A DNA stretch of 9,467 bases from Paludibacter sp. (lineage in GTDB: Bacteria; Bacteroidota; Bacteroidia; Bacteroidales; Paludibacteraceae), in contig JAGPIU010000022.1 of assembly GCA_018054805.1 (NCBI GenBank), positions 1 to 9,467 on the forward strand, read 5' to 3'. This document shows, piece by piece, positions 1-7,398 of the stretch. The translations under genes and the position numbers were made by a program. Within the stretch, counting starts at the first letter, position 1, and every line of letters begins with the position of its first letter. The notes under the pieces are model-generated. The model made no database searches. It saw only the letters and a list, made by a program, of their open reading frames with translations, and was not told where the DNA came from.

Positions 1-2
1 GA

Positions 3-761
3 TTAGTCTAAAATTTTGATTTTGATGTTGCGGAACCATACATCGTCGCCATGATCCTGAAGACCGATAAATCCTTCGCGGTTTTCGCCACCGGCGTTGA
101 TAAAGTTTTCCCAGCCTTTGAATTTGCTGTTTTCAATCATGTTTTTCCAGTCGTCGGTCCACAAATGATATTCCACTACGTTTTCGCCATTTTGAGTATG
201 CAATACTGTACCTTTGAAAACGGTAATGCTACCTGTGTTCCATTCGCCATAAGGTTTTGAATTTTGTGGAACAGCAGGAATCAGGTCGTAAAGTGAAGCT
301 GACTGACGGTTACCGGCTTTGCCCAGTTTGGCATCTACGTGATTTACATTGTCGAGAATCTGATATTCAGGCGACGATTTCCAGATTGGATCGCCTTCAA
401 CTTCTTGCGACAAATAGAAAATACCACTATTTCCACCTTTTGACACTTTCCATTCAAAAGTAAGTTCGAAATTTTTGAATTTACGGTCGAAAATAATGTC
501 GCCACCATCTTTGGCTCCGGCTTCACCCTGTCCCGAGCCGTTTATTTTCAGTGCTCCATCTTCAATGGTCCATGCTTTTGGCATATCGGTACGGCCATAA
601 CCGCGCCATCCTTCAAAATTAGTGCCGTCGAACAGTGTAATCCATTCGTCCTGTGCTGCCGGTGCCTGTTCGGGCGCTGCTTCTTTTTTCGAAGCATTTG
701 CACATGATGTGTAACTCATAGCTGCAAAAATTATTATAAATAAATAAATTGTCTTTTTCAT
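3..761 (-). CDS. DUF1080 / 3-keto-disaccharide hydrolase family lipoprotein
   Basis: This 252-residue protein belongs to the DUF1080 family, a concanavalin-like beta-sandwich now associated with cleavage of 3-keto-glycosides. Its N-terminus is a lipoprotein signal (MKKTIYLFIIIFAAMSYTSC), with Cys20 as the lipidated residue. A low-complexity Ala/Pro/Glu linker (about 24-37) leads into a single domain from about 39 to 252. Family hallmarks are LFDGTNFEGW at 43-52, NSGIFYL at 111-117, EYQILDN at 132-138, GEWNTGSITVFKG at 172-184 and GLQDHGDDVWFRNIKI at 233-248. The length is normal for a one-domain member and the gene is complete, with its TAA at 3-5. It is the last gene seen in a four-gene minus-strand operon, 49 bases after a Gfo/Idh/MocA oxidoreductase gene. 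That supports a role in hydrolysing a 3-oxidised glycoside at the cell envelope. The substrate cannot be read from the sequence, and which membrane carries the lipoprotein is unknown. Confidence 0.93.
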   Translation of the reverse strand: MKKTIYLFIIIFAAMSYTSCANASKKEAAPEQAPAAQDEWITLFDGTNFEGWRGYGRTDMPKAWTIEDGALKINGSGQGEAGAKDGGDIIFDRKFKNFELTFEWKVSKGGNSGIFYLSQEVEGDPIWKSSPEYQILDNVNHVDAKLGKAGNRQSASLYDLIPAVPQNSKPYGEWNTGSITVFKGTVLHTQNGENVVEYHLWTDDWKNMIENSKFKGWENFINAGGENREGFIGLQDHGDDVWFRNIKIKILD

Positions 762-810
762 ATTCTTTTATTTTTTAAATGATTATGTAAATGAAAAATG
801 ATTTTTGAGA

Positions 811-2283
811 TTAACGTGGCATGTCGGGCAATTTCCAACCGTCGCGATAATTGTGTTTAATAAGTTGTTCGGCAAATGCTTTTGCATTTACAGGAGGCGA
901 CATGGTTTTGTTGAACGATGGGTGTCCATCGGTAATTTTGAAACCGTCTTTTTCCATGAAACTTACTGTGGCGTCGTCGGGAATATTGGTGAATTTCATG
1001 TTTACGCCATCCCAGTGCAGTTCCTGATTGAGCGATTGCAGACGTACACCAAGTACTCCCATTACCACCATTTCGTTGAATGGTCCGGCTTCGGAGAACG
1101 GTGAAGCTGTTTCAATACGCGAATCGGGACTTTCTTTACAAGCGCGTACCCAGTCCATTTCGTGGCTTTCTTTTACCACGCGCACTTTGTTGGGAACCTC
1201 AGGTTTACGACCTGAAACAAGCCATGGACGAACGCCATAACAACCGCAAATCAAAGTATCTTTTGTACCGTGGAAAATTACACCACCGCCATCGTCGTTG
1301 AGGTTGCGACCTGCAGGAACGCCAGCCGGACGTGGAGGTTGTAGTCCGCCATCGTACCAGTAAACTTCTACTTCGGGCATTGCTACCTTTGGCATATTAT
1401 CGCGTGCAGGGAAAGTGTATTTTACCATTTCGGCATTGGGTGCACTGTCGGAATAAAGCACTGTGGAGCTTCCCTGAACTTTGGTTGGATAACCAAGTTG
1501 TAAACCTTTGAATACAGGATGTAAAATATGACAAGCCATATCGCCTAACGCACCTGTACCGAAATCCCACCAGCCACGGAAATTCCATGGAGTGTAAATG
1601 TGGTTAAACGGACGCATAGGAGCAGGGCCAATAAACAAATCCCAATCCATTGTTTTCGGAATTTTATCCACAGTGGTAGGGCGTGGCAAACCCTGTGGCC
1701 AGATAGGGCGATCGGTAAAAGCTTCCACTTTTGTTATTTCGCCAATTTCGCCATTCCAAATCCAGTTGCAAATAGTGCGCACACCTTCGCCCGAAGCACC
1801 CTGGTTACCCATTTGCGTAGCTAATTTGTGTTTTTTAGCTAAATTAGTCAGCAGGCGCGACTCGTAAACTGTATGCGTCAGCGGTTTTTCCACATATACG
1901 TGTTTTCCCATTGTCATGGCATCTGCAGCAATAATAGCGTGTGTATGGTCGGCTGTGGCCACCATTACCGCATCGATGCTTTTGCCCAGTTCTTCGTACA
2001 TTTTACGATAGTCGAAATACTTTTTGGCATTGGGGAAATGATTGAATACACGTTCGCTGTATTTCCAGTCGGTATCGCAAAGTGCTACAATGTTCTGGCT
2101 TTGCAATCCTTTGAGCACACCAAAACCGCGTCCTCCAATTCCCACACCGGCAATATTAAGCTTGTCGCTGGGTGCAACATGCCCGAAACTTTTGCCCAGT
2201 ACCGAAGATGGAACTACGGTAAGTCCGAGAGCAGCTACGGAGCCGGCCTTCAGAAACTTTCTTCTTGACATTTTTGACGACAT
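811..2283 (-). CDS. Tat-exported Gfo/Idh/MocA family oxidoreductase
   Basis: This 490-residue protein is an NAD(P)-dependent sugar oxidoreductase of the Gfo/Idh/MocA family. A twin-arginine signal, SRRKFLKAG with Arg7-Arg8, precedes a hydrophobic stretch (about 13-29) ending in SSVLG, so a folded, cofactor-loaded enzyme is probably exported to the periplasm. The Rossmann fold starts at about 43, with GVGIGGRG at 46-53 and an acidic Asp70 at the end of the second strand, which usually favours NAD. The family motif EKPLTH is at 132-137. The C-terminal domain carries WWDFGTGALGDMACHILHP at 238-256, which includes the conserved Gly-Asp...His region near the active site. Met5 is an alternative start that would give MSRRKF directly; Met1 is kept because it is upstream in frame behind an A-rich leader. 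The gene lies in an operon with a second oxidoreductase and a DUF1080 hydrolase, so conversion between a glycoside and its 3-keto form is likely. The sugar and direction of reaction are not visible. Confidence 0.93.
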   Translation of the reverse strand: MSSKMSRRKFLKAGSVAALGLTVVPSSVLGKSFGHVAPSDKLNIAGVGIGGRGFGVLKGLQSQNIVALCDTDWKYSERVFNHFPNAKKYFDYRKMYEELGKSIDAVMVATADHTHAIIAADAMTMGKHVYVEKPLTHTVYESRLLTNLAKKHKLATQMGNQGASGEGVRTICNWIWNGEIGEITKVEAFTDRPIWPQGLPRPTTVDKIPKTMDWDLFIGPAPMRPFNHIYTPWNFRGWWDFGTGALGDMACHILHPVFKGLQLGYPTKVQGSSTVLYSDSAPNAEMVKYTFPARDNMPKVAMPEVEVYWYDGGLQPPRPAGVPAGRNLNDDGGGVIFHGTKDTLICGCYGVRPWLVSGRKPEVPNKVRVVKESHEMDWVRACKESPDSRIETASPFSEAGPFNEMVVMGVLGVRLQSLNQELHWDGVNMKFTNIPDDATVSFMEKDGFKITDGHPSFNKTMSPPVNAKAFAEQLIKHNYRDGWKLPDMPR

Positions 2284-2336
2284 AATGATATTTTTTTTTA
2301 AGGTAAATAAATTAGTTGTGTATGTTTTCTATAATT

Positions 2337-3989
2337 CTATCCTCTGGTAATAACGCGTTTATCTTTATCCCAATACATGGTTCGTCCTTCAAGATAAGCA
2401 CGTGTGCCCATGTGTGCCGTGATGGCTTCTTCAAATGCAGCTTTTATGTCGCACGAAGGTTGTTTGCCCTGACGGATGCATTCGAGCCACTCGCGCAGGT
2501 GCAAAAAGGTTGTGTTATAACGTTTTCCGTCTACATACGAAAATAGCAAACCACGTTCTGCAAAATACTTTTCAGTAGGCGAGGAGAGTGCGTCAATGCT
2601 TTTGCCCGAAGCGTAACGATAGAATACTTCGCCCGGTTTTATGATACCCTGATCAATTTTATCTCTGTATTTTTGCGAAGCCGGATCTACTTTTACATTC
2701 AGCGTACCACCAAGTTCAATGGTAGCATCGGTGCCCATAATGATGCGTGGACGTTCGTTCTGACTGGCTAATGTGGCTGAGTAGTTCAGACACATGTCGC
2801 GGTCGGGGAAAAGGAAAGTAGATTGTAGTACATCGGGAACAGTTCGTCCATCTTTAAAGAAATAAACACCACCAGCCGAGCTTGCCGAAGCCGGGATTCC
2901 CAAATCGAGAATATGATTCATGGCATCGTATTCGTGAGTAAAAAGGTCGCCGCTGAGTCCGGTACTGTAATCCCACCAGCAACGCCAGCGGAAAAATCGT
3001 TCGGGACTGAATTTGTCGCGTGCATCTGGCCCCACGTATTTTGCAAGTCCGGCCGAAGTCATATATTCCATATATTCCTTGATGCGTTGCGGGTCGCCTT
3101 CGTACTGTTTCCAGTCTATGGTCGATGGATTGCCTTCGGGATGAATCGGATAAACCCATGCGCCGTTCGGGTCATTACGGTTTGTACTTACTTCCATCAA
3201 AGTCACTTTGCCTATCATGCCTTCGGCAATCATTTGTTTGGCGCGGTGATTAATTTCAATCTGACGGCCCTGATGCCCAAGCTGGAAAACCACGTTGCTG
3301 TTTTTTATGGCTTCTTCCACCAGATAAGTCTCAGGCACAGTCCATGTTAGCGGTTTTTCCACATAAATATGCTTTCCGGCGCGTGCAGCTTCTATGGTCA
3401 TAGTGCCATGCCAATGGTCGGGCGTGGCAATAATCACAGCATCAATGTCGGGTGCGGCGAGCAATTCGCGGTAGTTTTTGTAAACGGTAGGCATTTTAGC
3501 AAATTTTGCGCCTTTGCCTTGTCTTTTCAGGTTGGCTCCGGCCAGCACAGCCGCTTTGGTGTTGGCTTCAAAAATATCGCAAACGCCTGTTACCTCCACA
3601 TTCAAATCGTCCTGCTCCAGAAAATCTTTGTAGCGGGTATTGTCGGGATCGGTTTTAGCCTGCTCCTTCAAATCGCTGATATAGTCGGGCGTGGCAAAAC
3701 CCAGCGCCTGCAACAGATAAGCTCCGCGTCCACCATAACCAATTACACCGATGCGGATTTTTTTTCCTCCGGGTTGTACGTCCATTACCGCAGGTTTTGC
3801 TTCAGTATTGAAAATGCTTCCTGCCAAATGATTCTTGTTCTCGGTTGTTTTCTTTTTGTACACTCCATAAGCCATTGCACCCAATACCGGGATAGTGGCA
3901 AGGGTTTTCAGCGCATTACGGCGCCCTTCGGAATGTGTTTTCTTTGATGTTTTGTCAGATGTGGATTTATCTTTATGATTTTCGGACAT
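2337..3989 (-). CDS. Membrane-anchored Gfo/Idh/MocA family oxidoreductase
   Basis: This 550-residue protein is a second, divergent Gfo/Idh/MocA oxidoreductase. Its N-terminus differs from that of its neighbour. A charged Lys/Ser/Thr-rich tail of about 22 residues leads into GRRNALKT (a degenerate Tat-like motif with Arg23-Arg24), then a hydrophobic segment (about 30-44) followed by YKKK with no obvious cleavage site. A retained membrane anchor therefore seems more likely than release. The Rossmann domain has GVIGYGGRG at 81-89 and Asp138 in VCDIF. About 33 extra residues, mostly charged (roughly 99-131), separate these two elements compared with the neighbouring enzyme. IATPDHWHG is at 187-195, EKPLTWT at 211-217 and WWDYSTGLSGDLFTHEYD at 338-355. 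The gene sits 34 bases after the DoxX gene and 53 bases before the other oxidoreductase gene. A role in periplasmic 3-keto-sugar chemistry is inferred from this context; the substrate is unknown. Confidence 0.92.
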   Translation of the reverse strand: MSENHKDKSTSDKTSKKTHSEGRRNALKTLATIPVLGAMAYGVYKKKTTENKNHLAGSIFNTEAKPAVMDVQPGGKKIRIGVIGYGGRGAYLLQALGFATPDYISDLKEQAKTDPDNTRYKDFLEQDDLNVEVTGVCDIFEANTKAAVLAGANLKRQGKGAKFAKMPTVYKNYRELLAAPDIDAVIIATPDHWHGTMTIEAARAGKHIYVEKPLTWTVPETYLVEEAIKNSNVVFQLGHQGRQIEINHRAKQMIAEGMIGKVTLMEVSTNRNDPNGAWVYPIHPEGNPSTIDWKQYEGDPQRIKEYMEYMTSAGLAKYVGPDARDKFSPERFFRWRCWWDYSTGLSGDLFTHEYDAMNHILDLGIPASASSAGGVYFFKDGRTVPDVLQSTFLFPDRDMCLNYSATLASQNERPRIIMGTDATIELGGTLNVKVDPASQKYRDKIDQGIIKPGEVFYRYASGKSIDALSSPTEKYFAERGLLFSYVDGKRYNTTFLHLREWLECIRQGKQPSCDIKAAFEEAITAHMGTRAYLEGRTMYWDKDKRVITRG

Positions 3990-4023
3990 ATCTTGGTTTG
4001 TTGCTTGAGATTTTTAGTTGCTT

Positions 4024-4512
4024 TTATTTTTTTTTGAAAATAATGCGGTCGAGACCAATCTGAGTGGAAGTTGGAAATAGTATTAAAACCACCACAGCAC
4101 AAAGCATTATTATATTTTTATCAATCCATAAATATGAACCTTCGGTAGGAAGCATATACACAGCGTTAAGCAATGGTGGGTGCGATAAGTAATACATTGC
4201 GAGTAAAGAAACGGCTCCAAAACCGGCCACTTTTGTGAAAAGCCCCACAATAAGCAGCAACCCGATGATGGTGAGACCGTAGATATTCACATTGTCAGCC
4301 AGCGTCATTAAAAAGTCATGTTCGGTAATGAAATTAAAAACGGGAGAGAACCAACCCTGCGAATCTTTGAGATATCCGAGCGATGTCCAGTTTGGATTGA
4401 GGAATTTTACAAGTCCTTCGTAGAGAAAATACCAACCGATAAGTACACGTAAAATGACCAGAGACCAAAGTTGAAGCAGACTATAGTTTTGAGATGTAAA
4501 GCTTTTTCGCAT
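4024..4512 (-). CDS. DoxX/DoxD-family integral membrane protein
   Basis: This small membrane protein has 162 residues and four predicted transmembrane helices, at about 14-36, 76-92, 95-112 and 132-148. The first helix carries the family signature R-x3-G-x-x-(F/Y)-x3-G-x-x-K, seen as RVLIGWYFLYEGLVKFLNPN at 22-41. The C-terminus is a short basic tail (FKKK). DoxX/DoxD relatives include the small subunit of thiosulfate:quinone oxidoreductase, and many are thought to act in membrane redox processes, but most have no proven function. The gene is first in the operon, behind a good -7 promoter box, and 34 bases ahead of a membrane-anchored oxidoreductase gene. A role in passing electrons between the sugar oxidoreductases and the quinone pool is possible but is inference from position only. 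No cofactor-binding cysteine pair or haem motif is evident. Confidence 0.88.
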   Translation of the reverse strand: MRKSFTSQNYSLLQLWSLVILRVLIGWYFLYEGLVKFLNPNWTSLGYLKDSQGWFSPVFNFITEHDFLMTLADNVNIYGLTIIGLLLIVGLFTKVAGFGAVSLLAMYYLSHPPLLNAVYMLPTEGSYLWIDKNIIMLCAVVVLILFPTSTQIGLDRIIFKKK

Positions 4513-4543
4513 TGTATTTTATTTGATTAACAGGATGTGTTTG

Positions 4544-4551
4544 CAAATATA
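4544..4551 (-). promoter_or_regulatory. Bacteroidota -7 promoter box for the doxX-oxidoreductase-DUF1080 operon
   Basis: On the minus strand this reads TATATTTG, an exact match to the Bacteroidota TAnnTTTG element. It ends 31 bases before the DoxX start codon, giving a short leader of roughly 25 bases. I found no TTTG -33 box at the usual spacing; the nearest one (4579-4582) is 27 bases away. No comparable box lies in the three gaps between the operon genes, which supports a single transcript. Confidence 0.6.
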
Positions 4552-4652
4552 CGGATAATTTTTCAGGAAATTATAATACAAAATAGTGTTTTTATGCAAA
4601 AAAAATCAAATGTGTTATTGAACATGTTTTTTGTTTATTGAAGCTTGTAGCC

Positions 4653-4698
4653 AAAAAATAAAAAATCCCCTCCATTCAACCATTGTGAATAAAGGGGA
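4653..4698 (-). terminator. Intrinsic terminator of lon
   Basis: TCCCCT (4666-4671) pairs with AGGGGA (4693-4698), and ATTCA (4674-4678) pairs with TGAAT (4686-4690). A 2x2 internal mismatch (CC opposite AA) separates the two stems, and the loop is 7 bases. On the minus strand the hairpin is followed directly by TTTTTTATTTTTT (4653-4665), a classic U-tract. It starts 26 bases after the lon stop codon, so it should end the lon transcript before the downstream sugar operon. On the plus strand the run after the stem is only ACTTTTAAG, so bidirectional action is unlikely. Confidence 0.9.
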
Positions 4699-4724
4699 AC
4701 TTTTAAGTTGTAAATTATTGCAGT

Positions 4725-7160
4725 TTAGTTCACTGTTTCTTTCAGCAATGCAATTTCCAGCACTTCCATAATGTCGGAAACATAGTGAAATTTTAGTCCT
4801 TTGAGATAAGCAGGTTTTATTTCTTCGATGTCTTTCCGGTTTTCGACACACAGAATAATGTCGGTAATACCGGCACGTTTGGCAGCCAGAATTTTTTCCT
4901 TGATGCCACCCACCGGAAGTACTTTTCCACGCAGTGTAATTTCGCCTGTCATGGCTAAGTTACTACGAACTTTACGTTTGGTAAATGCCGACGTTAATGC
5001 TGTGACCATAGTAATACCGGCTGAAGGACCATCTTTTGGAATAGCTCCTTCGGGTACGTGCACATGTACATTCCATTCGTCGAAAATCAGTGGGTCGATA
5101 TTTAGTTTTTCTGCATGCGATTTAATATATTCAAGCGCAATAACAGCCGATTCCTTCATTACATCGCCCAGATTTCCGGTGAGCGTGAGTTTTGGCGCTT
5201 TGCTTTTGCTCAGACTCGATTCTACAAACAGAATTTCGCCCCCAACCTGCGTCCATGCAAGTCCGGTAACTACGCCTGCATATTCGTTACCCTGATATTT
5301 ATCGCTGCTGTAGCGGGCTGCACCCAGATATTTTTTCAGATCATCGATGCTGATTTCAGGATTGTATTCTTCGTCCGAAGCAACCAGTCGCGCAATTTTA
5401 CGCATAAGCGAGGCAATCTGACGGTTCAGTTCGCGTACGCCCGATTCGCGAGTGTACGAATCGATAAGCTGTTGCATAACCTGTTTCGAAATAATGGCCT
5501 GATCTTTTTTCAAACCATGATTCTCGAGTTCTTTGCTTACCAAATGTCGCCGCGCAATCTCAATTTTTTCTTCCTGCGTATAACCGCTTACTTCAATGAG
5601 TTCCATACGGTCGAGCAAAGGACGCGGAATGCTGTTCAGATTATTGGCTGTAGCCACAAACATCACTTTCGAAAGGTCGAAATCCACATCAAGGAAATTG
5701 TCGTGGAAAGCCGTGTTTTGTTCAGGGTCGAGCACTTCGAGCAGAGCTGACGAAGGATCGCCTTTGTAATCGGCTGTCACTTTGTCGATTTCGTCGAGCA
5801 CAAAAACCGGATTGGCCGTTTCGGCTTTCTGAATGTTCTGCATAATACGTCCGGGCATTGCCCCGATATAAGTGCGTCGGTGTCCGCGAATTTCGGCTTC
5901 GTCGTGCAAACCACCCAGCGAAACACGTACATATTTACGGTTCAGCGCACGTGCAATCGATTTTCCGAGCGAAGTTTTTCCCACTCCCGGAGGGCCGTAA
6001 AGGCAAATGATAGGCGATTTCATGTCGCCTTTCAGTTTCAGTACTGCCAAATGCTCGAGAATGCGGTCTTTTACAGTTTCGAGTCCGAAATGATCGGCAT
6101 CGAGTACTTTTTTTGCATTTTTCAGATTGAAATTATCATTGCTATATTCGTTCCATGGCAGTTCGAGCATGGTTTCGATATAATTCAGCTGAATGGAGTA
6201 ATCGGGCGAATGCTGACTGGTGCGTTCGAGTTTTTTGAGTTCTTTGTCAAATACTTTTGCAGTGGCTGCATTCCATTTCTTTTTCGAAGCACGTGTTCTG
6301 AATTCTTCCACATCCTGTTCGGGCGAACTTCCACCCAACTCATTCTGAATGGTTTTCATTTGCTGTTGCAGGAAGTATTCGCGTTGTTGCTGATCGATTC
6401 CTTCACGCGCTTTGTTCTGAATCGACATTTTCAGGTCGAGCAGCTGCGATTCTTTATTGAGCAGTTCGAGCAACTGATAACCGCGTTCCATTAGGTCGTC
6501 GATTTCGAGCAGACGTACTTTGTCGCTTACGCTGAATCCGAAATTTGCACAGGCATAATTAATCAGAAATTCAGGACTTTCGATATTTCTGATGGCAAAG
6601 GATGTTTCGGGAGGCAACATTCCCGAGTTGTTTATAATATTGGTGGCCAAATCCTTAATTGAGGATATCAGCGCAGGAAAAACGCCATCGGTAATGTCGG
6701 GCATTTTAGCATTTGGGATAGGAAAAACTTTAGCTTTCAGAAAAGGCCTAACGGCTACCTGATCGCCCAGGCGAAAACGTTTTTTTCCTTCGAGAATCAC
6801 TGTGGTGCTGTTGTCGGGCATTTCGAGAATTCGAACTACCTGAGCCACAGTTCCCATTTGATATAATTGTGATACGTTCGGATCTTCGTCGTTTTTGTCT
6901 ATCTGCGTACAAACACCAATCAGCCCATCGTTTTCGTGTGCGTGGCGGATCAGTTTCAGCGATTTGGGGCGTGCTACAGCTACCGGCAGCAATACACCTG
7001 GATAAATAACCATGTTGCGCAATGCCAGAATAGGCAAAACTTCTCCATCGTTAAGGGTAATTTCCGATTGTTGCTCGTCGAGTGATATAATTGGAAAAAC
7101 GTCGGCTGATCCCATCATTTCTTCTCTGAAAAAATTATCAATTTTATGCTTCATTGTCAT
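4725..7160 (-). CDS. lon: ATP-dependent Lon protease (LonA type)
   Basis: This 811-residue protein is a complete soluble Lon protease, a hexameric AAA+ enzyme that degrades misfolded and selected regulatory proteins in the cytoplasm. The N-terminal substrate-binding domain begins near [19 protein letters not shown] (42-60) and is followed by a helical, Gln-rich region (about 215-275, including [13 protein letters not shown]). The AAA+ module has Walker A GPPGVGKT at 389-396, Walker B VFVLDEID at 452-459, a sensor-1 region [10 protein letters not shown] at 503-512, a candidate arginine finger in LLDRME (Arg518) and sensor 2 in GVRELNR (574-580). The protease domain has the Ser-Lys dyad: Ser713 in PKDGPSAG and Lys756 in [14 protein letters not shown]. 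All key residues are intact, and the length is slightly above the E. coli enzyme because of a longer N-terminus. The start could be Met1 or Met3 (MTMK). The gene is divergent from the L,D-transpeptidase gene and has its own terminator. Confidence 0.98.
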   Translation of the reverse strand: MTMKHKIDNFFREEMMGSADVFPIISLDEQQSEITLNDGEVLPILALRNMVIYPGVLLPVAVARPKSLKLIRHAHENDGLIGVCTQIDKNDEDPNVSQLYQMGTVAQVVRILEMPDNSTTVILEGKKRFRLGDQVAVRPFLKAKVFPIPNAKMPDITDGVFPALISSIKDLATNIINNSGMLPPETSFAIRNIESPEFLINYACANFGFSVSDKVRLLEIDDLMERGYQLLELLNKESQLLDLKMSIQNKAREGIDQQQREYFLQQQMKTIQNELGGSSPEQDVEEFRTRASKKKWNAATAKVFDKELKKLERTSQHSPDYSIQLNYIETMLELPWNEYSNDNFNLKNAKKVLDADHFGLETVKDRILEHLAVLKLKGDMKSPIICLYGPPGVGKTSLGKSIARALNRKYVRVSLGGLHDEAEIRGHRRTYIGAMPGRIMQNIQKAETANPVFVLDEIDKVTADYKGDPSSALLEVLDPEQNTAFHDNFLDVDFDLSKVMFVATANNLNSIPRPLLDRMELIEVSGYTQEEKIEIARRHLVSKELENHGLKKDQAIISKQVMQQLIDSYTRESGVRELNRQIASLMRKIARLVASDEEYNPEISIDDLKKYLGAARYSSDKYQGNEYAGVVTGLAWTQVGGEILFVESSLSKSKAPKLTLTGNLGDVMKESAVIALEYIKSHAEKLNIDPLIFDEWNVHVHVPEGAIPKDGPSAGITMVTALTSAFTKRKVRSNLAMTGEITLRGKVLPVGGIKEKILAAKRAGITDIILCVENRKDIEEIKPAYLKGLKFHYVSDIMEVLEIALLKETVN

Positions 7161-7398
7161 TCGTGCAGAAAAATACTGCCATAATGGCGCAATTTATCTG
7201 CTATGTTTATTTTTTGTTTTGTTACTCGTTTTTTAAATGTCTGATAATCAGTAAGCGTGTAGTGCGGTGTAAAAACCAGCTTACTATTTTCAATAGCTGT
7301 GCCAAAAACATGAAACCCGGAGCTTTTGTTCTGAGAAAAAATTAATAAATTTGCAACGAATTAATTCAAATTCTGTTTATTAACCCAATAAATTACCC
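7161..7398. other. Divergent intergenic region between lon and the L,D-transpeptidase gene
   Basis: This 238-base A/T-rich stretch separates two divergent genes. It holds a convincing plus-strand promoter near its right end and an 11-base perfect inverted repeat, CTGATAATCAG, at 7241-7251. On the lon side there is only an imperfect minus-strand box (TATTTTTC, 7168-7175) lying 7 bases from the lon start, which would leave almost no leader. I see no convincing small gene or RNA here. Confidence 0.5.
7326..7353 (+). promoter_or_regulatory. Promoter of the L,D-transpeptidase gene
   Basis: TAAATTTG at 7346-7353 matches the Bacteroidota -7 consensus TAnnTTTG exactly. A TTG (within TTTTG) lies at 7326-7328, 17 bases upstream, at the short end of the spacing known for this phylum. 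The predicted leader to the ATG at 7399 is about 40 bases and A/T-rich, with no Shine-Dalgarno sequence. Confidence 0.65.

Noticed and set aside
1883..3364. A 17-base identical stretch, AGCGGTTTTTCCACATA, occurring in both oxidoreductase genes
   Set aside because: It encodes the conserved YVEKPLT motif on the minus strand in both genes, so it reflects paralogy and motif conservation, not a mobile or regulatory repeat.
3369..3947. Plus-strand open frame of 192 codons opposite the upstream oxidoreductase gene
   Set aside because: It lies entirely within a well-supported coding gene on the other strand, has no family motif and has a Cys/Phe/His-rich composition typical of an antisense shadow.
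4615..4851. Minus-strand open frame of 78 codons overlapping the lon 3' end and its terminator
   Set aside because: It runs through the terminator hairpin, lies in another frame of lon and shows no coding features.
5115..6494. Two long plus-strand open frames (211 and 204 codons) opposite lon
   Set aside because: They are antisense to conserved Lon motifs, rich in Phe, Arg and Cys, and show no recognisable domain or promoter.
7168..7175. Imperfect minus-strand -7 box TATTTTTC in front of lon
   Set aside because: It lacks the final G of TAnnTTTG and ends 7 bases before the lon start codon, which would leave almost no leader. The true lon promoter is not identified.
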